DNA of 64,000 bases from the NCBI GenBank assembly GCA_045595165.1, contig JAZNZY010000001.1, positions 9,888 through 73,887 on the forward strand, given 5' to 3'. Below the pieces are notes generated by a model. That model made no database searches and had not been told where the DNA came from. It worked only from the letters and a program-made list of their open reading frames with translations. The position numbers were made by a program, and so were the translations under genes. This document shows positions 42,022-49,240 of this stretch, in pieces (the stretch's first letter is position 1; every line of letters starts with the position of its first letter). Origin of the DNA: SFLA01 sp045595165. Lineage in GTDB: Bacteria > Bacillota > Clostridia > Oscillospirales > CAG-382.

Positions 42022-42285
42022 TTATTCAGCGGTTTCTTCCTTGATCATCTTGGGGATACCCATATCGATGGTGCCGAGCTGAGCCTGGAATTCTTCTTCG
42101 GTCATCTGAAGAACCTTGATGCCCTGGATGATACCCATGATACCGTTAATGGTAGCCATAACGCCGAAGGTTACGCAGGAAAGAACGATTCTGATAACGC
42201 CTGCCTTGGTTTGGCCCTGAATGAAGCAGGGAACGCCGTATGCGTTGAACAGAATGGTAAGAATACCGAAAAGTGTCTTGTTCAT
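42022..42285 (-). CDS. Small TM2-like membrane protein
   Basis: An 87-residue protein with two hydrophobic segments (about 4-22, TLFGILTILFNAYGVPCFI, and 28-52, AGVIRIVLSCVTFGVMATINGIMGIIQG) separated by a short Gly/Lys turn, resembling TM2-domain proteins, and a soluble acidic C-terminal tail. AAGGAG precedes the ATG. Own terminator; convergent with rarA. Function unknown. Confidence 0.7.
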   Translation of the reverse strand: MNKTLFGILTILFNAYGVPCFIQGQTKAGVIRIVLSCVTFGVMATINGIMGIIQGIKVLQMTEEEFQAQLGTIDMGIPKMIKEETAE

Positions 42286-42370
42286 AATATGTACTCCTTA
42301 ATAAATTTACTGTGAATATATTATATATTTAAATGTATAAAATGTCAATATTATTTTAAATTTGTTTTTG

Positions 42371-42399
42371 TTGCTTTTTGTTATTCTGCGTGGTATAAT
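42371..42399 (+). promoter_or_regulatory. Probable promoter of nusB
   Basis: -35 TTGCTT (42371-42376), 17-base spacer, -10 TATAAT (42394-42399). Confidence 0.65.
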
Positions 42400-42438
42400 T
42401 AAACGTTAAAATATATTCTTATCCGGAGAATAGAAGCT

Positions 42439-42825
42439 ATGACAAGACGTGAATCCCGCGAGGCGGCTCTTTGCCTCATTTACGAGCAGACTTTTTCCCC
42501 CGAAATAAGCACCGACGAGATTATTGAAAAAGCAAGGGAGATCCGCGAAGAGAAGGTTTCGGATTTTGCCGCCACCCTCTTTAACGGTGTTTGCCAGAAT
42601 ACCCAAAACCTTGACCTGCGTATTTCTGCCGCGGCGGAAAAATGGTCGCTGGACAGAATTTCCCGCGTTTCCCTTTCCGTACTGCGCCTCGCCGCATACG
42701 AGATAATATATCTGGGCACCGAGAAGCAGATCGCCGTTAACGAAGCATTGGAGCTGGCGAGAAAATATGATGATGAGAAAGCGGTAAGCTTTATTAATGG
42801 AGTACTTGCAGGCATAATAAATTAG
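42439..42825 (+). CDS. nusB: Transcription antitermination factor NusB
   Basis: A 128-residue all-helical protein that joins NusE in rRNA antitermination. TRRESREAALCLIYEQTF at the N-terminus and LDRISRVSLSVLRLAAYEIIYL...VNEALELARKYDDEKAVSFINGVLAGI are diagnostic. A B element starts at the stop codon and separates it from xseA, with which nusB is often grouped in Clostridia. Confidence 0.96.
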   Translation: MTRRESREAALCLIYEQTFSPEISTDEIIEKAREIREEKVSDFAATLFNGVCQNTQNLDLRISAAAEKWSLDRISRVSLSVLRLAAYEIIYLGTEKQIAVNEALELARKYDDEKAVSFINGVLAGIIN

Positions 42826-43053
42826 GACATCCTCATTCGGCGCAGAACCAAAAACGCAAAAGCAAGAGTAAAATGTTTCGATAACCGTAGGGACAGACGT
42901 CCTCGGCTGTCCGCCTCTATTAGTTCAGAGGTAGAAATTCTTACAGAATTTCCTTATATTTTATTTATTTTGCGTTTTTGTAGAAATTTTCGCGTCGCTC
43001 GCTGTAGTTTACTACAGCTACCGCTAACGAAAATTTCTTCTGCATCCAAATGA
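42825..43053. repeat. Family B nested palindromic element (type I, reverse orientation) with D insert
   Basis: Near-identical in plan to 40254-40492: CATTCGGCGCAGAACCAAAA, D hairpin 42886-42915, TTTGCGTTTTTGTAGAAATT, CTGTAGTTTACTACAG, CTGCATCCAAATGAG. Confidence 0.88.
42886..42915. repeat. Family D hairpin
   Basis: CGTAGGGACAGACGTCCTCG then GCTGTCCGCC; stem GGACAG/CTGTCC. Confidence 0.8.
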
Positions 43054-43089
43054 GTTAGTCCTTAGTATCTATTTTTTTGGAGTCTTTTC

Positions 43090-44280
43090 TTGGAACAAAA
43101 AGCCATCACCGTCACCCAATTAAACAACTACATAAAAGGTATCCTCGAAAACATACCTCCTCTCAGGGACATATACGTTAAGGGCGAGATAAGCAATTAT
43201 TCTCCAAACCGCACGGGGCACGTATTTTTTACCCTTAAGGACGAGGGAAGCTTAATTCCCGCGGTGATGTTTAAATATGACCTTTCACAGATAACCTTCA
43301 AGCCCGAAAACGGCATGAAGGTGATTTGCCGCGGGCGGATTAGCGCATACCCCGCCCAGGGAAAATACCAGCTGTACGTTTCCGAAATGACACCCGACGG
43401 GGTGGGAAGCCTTTATATCGCCTTTGAGCAGTTGAAGGCGAAGCTGGCGGAGGAAGGCTTATTTGACGAGCGTTATAAAAAGCCCATACCGAAAATTCCC
43501 CACCGTATCGGCATTATTACCGCACCCACGGGGGCTGCGGTGAGAGATATGATCACCGTAACGGGCAGGCGCTTTCCTGCGGCGGAGATACGGCTTTACC
43601 CCTCTTTGGTGCAGGGTGAAAACGCCCCTGCGGACCTGATAAAAGCACTGGATTATTTCGATAAAGAGGGCAAGTGCGACGTAATAATTATCGGCAGAGG
43701 GGGCGGAAGCATTGAGGACCTTTGGGCGTTTAATAACGAAGCGTTAGCCAGAAGGATATTTGCCTGCCGTATTCCCGTAATTTCCGCGGTGGGACACGAA
43801 ACGGATTTCACCATTGCGGATTTCGTGGCGGACAAGCGTGCGCCTACACCGAGCGCGGCGGCGGAGATCGCCGTGCCCGACGCAAAGGACACAAAACGAC
43901 AGCTTTTGAACGTTTCAAAACGGCTGGAGAGCATACTTAATATGTATATTAAGGACAGACGGGTGCACGTTAAGGAGCTTGCCTCCTCCCGCGCAATGAC
44001 AGTCCCCAGAAGCGCAATTGACGAAAAGCGGCTTGCTTTAAGCGCCCTTGACAACCGTATGTGCAGGACTATGGACGGTTACCTGCACCGCGCGGGTGCA
44101 AAAAAAGACACGCTGTGCGCAAAGCTGGAGTCCTTAAATCCCCTTGCAATTCTGGCGCGAGGTTACGGCGCCGCGTTTGACAAGGACGGAAAGATTATTA
44201 AAAGTATCGACCAGATAAATTCGGGTGATATTTTCACTCTGCGGTTATCCGACGGAGAAATGGAGGCTATTAAAAAATGA
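43090..44280 (+). CDS. xseA: Exodeoxyribonuclease VII large subunit
   Basis: A 396-residue catalytic subunit of the single-strand exonuclease ExoVII. N-terminal OB fold (ITVTQLNNYIKGILENIPPLRDIYVKGEISNYSPNRTGHVFFTLKDE), then the catalytic region RIGIITAPTGAAVRDM, IIIGRGGGSIEDLWAFN, VGHETDFTIADFVADKRAPTPSAAAE. Initiation is at TTG (43090), preceded by TTTGGAG. It overlaps xseB by four bases. Confidence 0.96.
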   Translation: MEQKAITVTQLNNYIKGILENIPPLRDIYVKGEISNYSPNRTGHVFFTLKDEGSLIPAVMFKYDLSQITFKPENGMKVICRGRISAYPAQGKYQLYVSEMTPDGVGSLYIAFEQLKAKLAEEGLFDERYKKPIPKIPHRIGIITAPTGAAVRDMITVTGRRFPAAEIRLYPSLVQGENAPADLIKALDYFDKEGKCDVIIIGRGGGSIEDLWAFNNEALARRIFACRIPVISAVGHETDFTIADFVADKRAPTPSAAAEIAVPDAKDTKRQLLNVSKRLESILNMYIKDRRVHVKELASSRAMTVPRSAIDEKRLALSALDNRMCRTMDGYLHRAGAKKDTLCAKLESLNPLAILARGYGAAFDKDGKIIKSIDQINSGDIFTLRLSDGEMEAIKK

Positions 44281-44498
44281 ACGATAAATATACATTTGAG
44301 CAAGCCCTGGCACGTCTTGAAGAGATAGTAAAGGGATTGGAAAACGGTTCTCTGCCGTTGGATAAAAGTATTGAGCTGTTTGAAGAAGGTAACGCTTTGG
44401 TAAAGCTTTGCACACAAAAATTGGATGCGGCAGAGCAAAAGGTGCGTATTCTTACAGAAACCGCCACCGGTATTACGGAGAGTGATTTTAATGCGTGA
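44277..44498 (+). CDS. xseB: Exodeoxyribonuclease VII small subunit
   Basis: A 73-residue helical subunit with the family sequence TFEQALARLEEIVKGLENGSLPLDKSIELFEEGNALVKLC. It overlaps xseA (ATGA) and the ispA start (8 bases), so all three are translationally coupled. Confidence 0.96.
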   Translation: MNDKYTFEQALARLEEIVKGLENGSLPLDKSIELFEEGNALVKLCTQKLDAAEQKVRILTETATGITESDFNA

Positions 44499-45354
44499 AA
44501 TTATTGCGCAAAAGGTAAACGAATATTTAAAAAAATCCCTTTCCTGCCCATCGGATGCGGCATACAAAAAGCTGTATGATTCTATGAATTATTCTGTTGA
44601 TGCCGGCGGAAAGCGGATCCGCCCCTATTTATGCGCGGAATTTTACTGTATGCTTTCGGGAAGTGAAGATTTCACCCCCGTCATTCCCTACTGCGCGGCG
44701 GTGGAGATGGTACATACATCATCTCTTATTCACGATGACCTGCCTGCAATGGATAACGACGTATTGCGGAGAGGAATTCCCACAAACCACGTAAAATTCG
44801 GGGAAGCCACGGCAATTTTGGCGGGAGATACTCTGCTTCTCAAAGCTTGCCAAGCGGCGGCATCCAACCCGTATCTGGACGGAAAGACCAACGCGGCGGC
44901 TTGTGCGCTTATTGCGAGAAAAAGCTGCGGTATGATGGCGGGACAGCAAATAGACCTGATATCATCGACTTTTTCTACAAAATTAGATGAACTTATACAG
45001 CTTCAATCATTAAAAACAGGATGCCTGCTTTCTCTTTCCTGTATGCTGGGCGCATTGGCGGCAGGTAAAGATCCCGAGCCTGCGGAAGCATTCGGAACCG
45101 TATACGGTCTGCTGTTCCAGATAACCGATGATCTTCTGGATTCCGACCCCGATTCCGACACGGGCAAAACCCGAGGCAAGGACGAGCGTGACCATAAAGC
45201 CACGTTTGTAACCCTGCTTGGCAGAGAAAAAGCGGAAAAAAGAGCAGACGATCTGCTTAAAGCCGCTATAAAAACGCTGGATTCCTTTGCTGAAAGCGAA
45301 AGCAAGCGCAGACTTACAGAGCTGTGCAACAAAACAAGATACAGAAAAAATTAA
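44491..45354 (+). CDS. ispA: Polyprenyl synthetase (farnesyl/geranyl diphosphate synthase type)
   Basis: A 287-residue prenyl chain elongating enzyme. First aspartate-rich motif in IHDDLPAMDNDVLRRG, second in QITDDLLDSD, with GGKRIRPYL at the substrate entry. The ATG at 44491 follows ACGGAGAG; the conserved N-terminus starts there, not at the longer open frame (44425). Farnesyl diphosphate is the expected product but chain length is not read directly. dxs, the frequent next gene, is missing; a terminator follows. Confidence 0.93.
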   Translation: MREIIAQKVNEYLKKSLSCPSDAAYKKLYDSMNYSVDAGGKRIRPYLCAEFYCMLSGSEDFTPVIPYCAAVEMVHTSSLIHDDLPAMDNDVLRRGIPTNHVKFGEATAILAGDTLLLKACQAAASNPYLDGKTNAAACALIARKSCGMMAGQQIDLISSTFSTKLDELIQLQSLKTGCLLSLSCMLGALAAGKDPEPAEAFGTVYGLLFQITDDLLDSDPDSDTGKTRGKDERDHKATFVTLLGREKAEKRADDLLKAAIKTLDSFAESESKRRLTELCNKTRYRKN

Positions 45355-45375
45355 CCTGCGAGAGCAGGTTTTTTT
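45353..45375 (+). terminator. Intrinsic terminator of xseA-xseB-ispA
   Basis: AACCTGC GAGA GCAGGTT followed by TTTTT; it overlaps the ispA stop codon. Confidence 0.9.
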
Positions 45376-45507
45376 GCATCCTGCGGATGCGTGATATGTT
45401 GCGTACCGCAACGTGATATGAACACTCCGTGTTCGTGATATGCCACTGCGGGGCGTGATATGTTGCTACGCAACGTTTGGGTAGTTTTTTGCGAGAACGC
45501 AAAAAAC
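45376..45507. repeat. Family E element: GTGATAT heptamers alternating with palindromes
   Basis: Cap hairpin GCATCC/GGATGC, then GTGATAT four times, each followed by a 13-15 bp palindrome (GTTGCGTACCGCAAC, GAACACTCCGTGTTC, GCC...GGC, GTTGC/GCAAC). It ends in an A-type core TTTTTTGCG/CGCAAAAAA. The repeat period is about 22 bases. It is inverted relative to the copy at 47889. Confidence 0.9.
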
Positions 45508-45549
45508 AATTAATTAAAATTATTGATATGTAACGTCTGTAATAACTAA

Positions 45550-45795
45550 AAGTCTGATTGAAGCCGGCGGCTGTATAAACAAACCAGAATGAATTTTCAG
45601 GCGCGGGGTGCTGTAGAAATCTACTGCCCCCCGACTGAAAATTTATAGAAAAACGCAAATAAAAATAAAAAGAAATCCGTATAAAACGGATTTCTACATT
45701 AAGATGAACAAAAAAGAAACGGCAAAGAAAAAAATCTTCTTTGCCGTACTTTTATTTATCTGTTTGCGTTTTTCGGTCTGGGAAGTTTAGACAGT
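45550..45795. repeat. Divergent family B element
   Basis: TTTCAG/CTGAAA arm around CTGTAGAAATCTACTG, frame AAAACGCAAATAAAA/TTATCTGTTTGCGTTTTT, AGAAATCCGT/ACGGATTTCT hairpin, and a terminator hairpin. No gene lies in 45355-45800. Confidence 0.7.
45707..45747 (-). terminator. Intrinsic terminator of the rpmH-jag operon, inside a B element
   Basis: ACGGCAAAGAA/TTCTTTGCCGT stem, followed on the minus strand by TTCTTTTTTG. Confidence 0.85.
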
Positions 45796-45800
45796 CGCCG

Positions 45801-46442
45801 TTACTTTCGATTTTTTTCTTTGCCTTCCAGACATATTACTATGCGTCTTTCCGCATCCTGACCGATAGAATATGTAGCCACGCCGGCGATCTTCTGGATC
45901 TCGGTATGGATAACACGTCTTTCATAGGGATTCATAGGCTCAAGAGCAAAGCTTCTCTTAAACTTGAGTACCTTTTCTGCCTGCTTCTGCGCAAGGCGGC
46001 GGAGGGTTTCCTCACGCTTTTCGCGGTAGCCCTCAACATCCAGCGTTATGCGGTAAAACCCATCGTAAACGCGGTTTGCGGCGAGGGAAGCGAGATACTG
46101 CAGGGAATCCAAAACTTCGCCGTGGCGTCCGATAAGCGAGCCCAAGCCCTTTCCGGATACTACGAGGGTAGCTTCGTCTTTCTTTTCTTCCTTGACGCTT
46201 ACCTGGGCGGTAAGGCCCATATCACCCAAAACCTTTTCAACAAATTCAACTGCTTTGCTTGCGGGGGTTATTTGTATATATACTCTTACCTTTGCGTTGG
46301 AAGCGCCGATACCAAGGAAGCCCTTGCTGGGCTGCTCCAGCACCTCAAATTCAACGGAGGTAAGATCTGTGCCAAGCTCCTGCGCGCCCAATTCAACGGC
46401 GGCTTCGATAGTCTTGGCAGATACAATAGCTTCTCTTACCAT
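45801..46442 (-). CDS. jag: RNA-binding protein KhpB/Jag
   Basis: A 213-residue protein with Jag-N (about 1-50, ending in QPSKGFLGIGASNAKV), KH-II (about 60-140, GLGSLIGRHGEVLDSLQYLASLA) and R3H (about 145-210, NPYERRVIHTEIQ) domains. It binds RNA with KhpA and affects cell division and elongation in Firmicutes. Three bases from yidC; last gene of the rpmH operon. Confidence 0.96.
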   Translation of the reverse strand: MVREAIVSAKTIEAAVELGAQELGTDLTSVEFEVLEQPSKGFLGIGASNAKVRVYIQITPASKAVEFVEKVLGDMGLTAQVSVKEEKKDEATLVVSGKGLGSLIGRHGEVLDSLQYLASLAANRVYDGFYRITLDVEGYREKREETLRRLAQKQAEKVLKFKRSFALEPMNPYERRVIHTEIQKIAGVATYSIGQDAERRIVICLEGKEKNRK

Positions 46443-46445
46443 TGC

Positions 46446-47855
46446 TTACTCCTTATCTGTCTTTTCGGTCTTTTCGTCAAGACCGGTAGAACGTTTTGCG
46501 GGAAGCTCGCTTTCGTCAACGGACAGCATCTTTATTCTTCTGGTGCCGGCAGCGGGCTTTTCTTCTTCGCCCTCCGCAGCATCGGAAACCTTTAATCCGT
46601 CATAGGAATGATCATCCTCGTCTACTTCGATAACGATCTTCTTTTTCTTCTTTGTCTTGGTTACTTCTTTAATAGCCGCCTTTATCTCTTCCTCGGTATA
46701 AGTGGGGATAGGATAAACCTTGGCGAAGATAAGCTGTTTACCCATAGAGAATACGCTTCTCCATACCCAGTAAACGCCCAGTGCCGCCTGGAAGCTGAAT
46801 GCAAACCAAAGGGACATAAGGGGCATACCCCATTCCATCATCTTGCCGCCGGGCATCTTGACGGGGTTTCCGTCCGCATCCAGATTCTGAGGCTGAAGCT
46901 TTCTGGAAAGCCAGGCAGACATAAAGGATGTGAGGAATACCAAAAGGGGAATGATAACCAGCCAGTTTATATTCTTTATACTGGGAGTATCCAGCAGGGA
47001 TCTTCCGAACATAGAGTAATTGGGAAGTTCCTGAATAGCGTTATAATATACGTCGGTTTCTTCGTAATCGAAAGCGGTCTTGAGAATATCATCGGTAGAA
47101 GCGGAAAGAAATTCGCCGCAGAGTCCTTTTTCCTCAAGAGGTTCGCGGACGTACATATCGAAATACTCCGTCATTGCGACCACGCGGTATTCGTTCTTTA
47201 CGCTCTTTTTTGCGTCTTCGTGGATATCCTCGTCATCGCTGAAATAGAATGTATATTTATCCGCTTCCTCATCGTAATAGTACTTATCGCACATAGTCTT
47301 TTGGTACTCTGTGAGACCTGCGGAGAAATTCTTGATAAATTCTATCTTTTCCTGCTGTTCTTCGGAAGGCTCTTCGATCTTTAAAAGCTCATCCAATTCG
47401 TAATTTACCTGCTCCTTTACGGTTTCGCACAGCTCGATTGAATTTTTATACATTACGTTGAGCTGATCGTCATCCATAAAAAGGGTGTACTGCAGGGGCT
47501 GGCGTACGATACTGTAAAGTATCATAATAATGGGAAGCTGAATAAGGAGGGGAAGACAGCCGCCAAACATATTGTAGCCGTTCTTCTGATACATTTCCTG
47601 TATCTCCATATTCATTTGCTGCTGAGATTCTTTATCCGTTCTGTTCTTGTACTTGCGCTTTATGGCGATCTCCTTGGGACGGAGAGTTGCCTGCTTAACG
47701 GAAGATTTCTGCTGCTTGATGGAAAGAGGCAAAAGCACAACTTCCATAATGAGAGAAAAAAGGATTATGGCTACCCAGTAATAATTCTGGCCTACCCAAA
47801 GACAACCCTTCATTACATACCCGAACGGTATGTAAAAAATATCCATAATGTTCAA
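46446..47855 (-). CDS. yidC: Membrane protein insertase YidC with a large acidic insertion
   Basis: A 469-residue Oxa1/YidC insertase. The conserved core is seen in helix 1 (WVAIILFSLIMEVVLLPLSIKQQKSS), the cytoplasmic coiled hairpin (LRPKEIAIKRKYKNRTDKESQQQMNMEIQEMYQKNGYN), helix 2 (GGCLPLLIQLPIIMILYSIVRQPLQY) and the later helices (about 297-375). Between about 125 and 296 lies a ~170-residue acidic segment (EEPSEEQQEKIEF, DDEDIHEDAKK) where Gram-positive YidC usually has a short external loop. The start is ambiguous: TTG at 47855 or ATG at 47846. Positively charged tail (TKTKKKKKIVIE) as in ribosome-binding YidC. A Family E repeat separates it from yidD. Confidence 0.93.
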   Translation of the reverse strand: MNIMDIFYIPFGYVMKGCLWVGQNYYWVAIILFSLIMEVVLLPLSIKQQKSSVKQATLRPKEIAIKRKYKNRTDKESQQQMNMEIQEMYQKNGYNMFGGCLPLLIQLPIIMILYSIVRQPLQYTLFMDDDQLNVMYKNSIELCETVKEQVNYELDELLKIEEPSEEQQEKIEFIKNFSAGLTEYQKTMCDKYYYDEEADKYTFYFSDDEDIHEDAKKSVKNEYRVVAMTEYFDMYVREPLEEKGLCGEFLSASTDDILKTAFDYEETDVYYNAIQELPNYSMFGRSLLDTPSIKNINWLVIIPLLVFLTSFMSAWLSRKLQPQNLDADGNPVKMPGGKMMEWGMPLMSLWFAFSFQAALGVYWVWRSVFSMGKQLIFAKVYPIPTYTEEEIKAAIKEVTKTKKKKKIVIEVDEDDHSYDGLKVSDAAEGEEEKPAAGTRRIKMLSVDESELPAKRSTGLDEKTEKTDKE

Positions 47856-47888
47856 TTTTGTTTTCTCTTTTCTTTTTTAATTTTTTTG

Positions 47889-48023
47889 TTTTTTGCATTT
47901 TTGCAAAAAACATACCGAAACGTTGCGAAGCAACATATCACGTGCGTGAAACGCACATATCACGAACACGGAGTGTTCATATCACGTTGCGGTACGCAAC
48001 ATATCACGCATCCGAAGGATGCT
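47889..48023. repeat. Family E element: GTGATAT heptamers alternating with palindromes (inverted copy)
   Basis: Read on the minus strand it repeats the copy at 45376 in the same order: GCATCC hairpin, GTGATAT, GTTGCGTACCGCAAC, GTGATAT, GAACACTCCGTGTTC, GTGATAT, GTGCGTTTCACGCAC (different stem), GTGATAT, GTTGCTTCGCAAC, then a TTTTTTGC/GCAAAAAA core. Confidence 0.9.
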
Positions 48024-48247
48024 CAACGCTTCCTTTTCGGCACCGGATCGTACCCGCCCTTGCAAAGGGGCTGGCAGCGCAAAAGCCGCCAAAGGCTTAA
48101 AAAAATGCCGATAATAACGCCCCATTCCTCGATCGCCTCGATAGCGTATTGAGAGCAGGTGGGATAAAAACGGCAGTTTGCCCCAAGAGAGGGTGATACG
48201 TGTTTTTGATAAAAGCGTATTGGTGCGGTAAAAATTTTTTTAAACAT
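48023..48247 (-). CDS. yidD: Membrane protein insertion efficiency factor YidD
   Basis: A 74-residue protein with the YidD signature ISPSLGANCRFYPTCSQYAIEAIEEWG-like (three Cys), RLLRCQPLCKGGYDPVP. It helps YidC insertion. It overlaps rnpA by eight bases; the stop codon abuts a Family E repeat. Confidence 0.96.
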   Translation of the reverse strand: MFKKIFTAPIRFYQKHVSPSLGANCRFYPTCSQYAIEAIEEWGVIIGIFLSLWRLLRCQPLCKGGYDPVPKRKR

Positions 48248-48614
48248 AGTCTTTTTCCGTATCCTCGCAAAGGAGTGCCGCCCCGGTCAATATATCTTTA
48301 AGCTGGGAATACACAACGGCGCTTGTGGAATTCATACAGCCTTGTCGGGCGACTGCCACTATAATATATCCTTCCTTCACTTGCGGATAAAGTCGGCGGA
48401 ACGCCTCTCTTATGATCCGCTTTGCACGGTTTCTTTCTACCGCTTTTCCCCGTTTTTTTGAAACGGTTATGCCAAGCATCGTCTTGGCGGAAGCACGGCG
48501 GTTTTTTAAAATATATACCGCCAGCGCCTGACGGGTATGGCATTTTCCTTTTGCATACGCCAACCCGAAAAGGTGATTTTGCTTGAGGGAAATTACTCTT
48601 TTTGTTTCTTGCAA
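48240..48614 (-). CDS. rnpA: Ribonuclease P protein component
   Basis: A 124-residue RNase P protein, which helps the RNA subunit mature tRNA 5' ends. Signature NRAKRIIREAFRRLYP and GITVSKKRGKAVERNRAKR. I place the start at a TTG (48612-48614) because AAAGAGGTG (complement of 48621-48629) is six bases upstream; the ATG at 48647 lacks such a site and would add 11 unconserved residues. Confidence 0.93.
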   Translation of the reverse strand: MQETKRVISLKQNHLFGLAYAKGKCHTRQALAVYILKNRRASAKTMLGITVSKKRGKAVERNRAKRIIREAFRRLYPQVKEGYIIVAVARQGCMNSTSAVVYSQLKDILTGAALLCEDTEKDYV

Positions 48615-48649
48615 AATAACCACCTCTTTAAAAAAATTTAAGGGCAAAA

Positions 48650-48740
48650 AGCAAATGAATAAGGAAAAAAACCGACATTGTCGGTTTTTTACCGAAACTA
48701 TTCATTTTTCACTTTTACTTTTTACTTTCACTTATTAATT
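48650..48740. repeat. Family A variant (TTTTCAC/TTTTACT heptads) between rpmH and rnpA
   Basis: Core AAAACCGACA/TCGGTTTT, TTACCGAAACTATTC, then TTTTCACTTTTACTTTTTAC-type heptads. The left arm is short (AAATGAATAAGG). Confidence 0.65.
48665..48690. terminator. Bidirectional terminator-like hairpin between rpmH and rnpA
   Basis: AAAAAACCGACA/TCGGTTTTTT has T-runs on both strands. It may attenuate transcription from rpmH into rnpA. Confidence 0.55.
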
Positions 48741-48759
48741 TTAAAACTGCGTTTTTAAA

Positions 48760-48894
48760 TTAATAAGTGAGTCTTGCTCTGCCCTTAGCGCGTCTTCTCT
48801 TAAGAACCTTTCTGCCGTTAGCGGTAGCCATTCTCTTTCTGAAGCCGTGTTCTTTCTGTCTGTGGATCTTTTTAGGCTGATATGTTCTGAGCAT
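48760..48894 (-). CDS. rpmH: 50S ribosomal protein L34
   Basis: A 44-residue protein with the near-universal L34 sequence (RTYQPKKIHRQKEHGFRKRM...GRKVLKRRRAKGRARL). AGGAGGTG lies eight bases before the ATG at 48894. The frame is open further upstream, but this is the family's usual N-terminus. First gene of the operon rpmH-rnpA-yidD-yidC-jag. Confidence 0.98.
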   Translation of the reverse strand: MLRTYQPKKIHRQKEHGFRKRMATANGRKVLKRRRAKGRARLTY

Positions 48895-48972
48895 TCGGAA
48901 TGCACCTCCTGATAAATATTCAAAGTAAATTATTTTTGCGCCGTTTTTCCTGCGTAAAAGCAGGCAAAGGAT

Positions 48973-49002
48973 ATTATAACCACAAAAGTTAGAGTTTGTC
49001 AA
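48973..49002 (-). promoter_or_regulatory. Sigma-A promoter of the rpmH operon
   Basis: Minus-strand -35 TTGACA (48997-49002) and -10 TATAAT (48973-48978), 18-base spacer. Confidence 0.75.
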
Positions 49003-49017
49003 GAGTTTTTTAGAAAA

Positions 49018-49162
49018 ATGATGAATGAGAAATGATGAATGAGGAATTTCGGTACGTTTTTTGCATTACGCAAAAAACTTTTTTTGATTATTTAATTATT
49101 TAAAATTCGCGTGATGCGAATTTTTACCATAATTTCTCATTTCTCATTCCGAATTCCTCATT
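49018..49162. repeat. Family A element between the rpmH and dnaA promoters
   Basis: Left arm ATGAATG/AGAAATG, a core TTTTTTGC/GCAAAAAA, a second hairpin AAAATTCGCGT/ATGCGAATTTT, and right arm TTTCTCA/TTCCTCA. It fills most of the 346-base gap 48895-49240 together with the two promoters. Confidence 0.8.
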
Positions 49163-49170
49163 AAAAAAAC

Positions 49171-49199
49171 TTGCTTTTTTTACACATAGATGTTATAAT
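49171..49199 (+). promoter_or_regulatory. Sigma-A promoter of dnaA with an overlapping DnaA-box-like site
   Basis: -35 TTGCTT (49171-49176), 17-base spacer, -10 TATAAT (49194-49199). A TTTTACACA at 49178-49186 within the spacer resembles a DnaA box, as in autoregulated dnaA promoters. Confidence 0.65.
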
Positions 49200-49240
49200 A
49201 TAATATATATAACTATAACTATATATTATAGAGGTGAAAA

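Noticed and set aside
45376..45507. GTGATAT-palindrome array as a CRISPR
   Set aside because: The intervals are palindromes of 13-15 bp kept in order between two loci, not unique spacers, and the repeat is only 7 bases.
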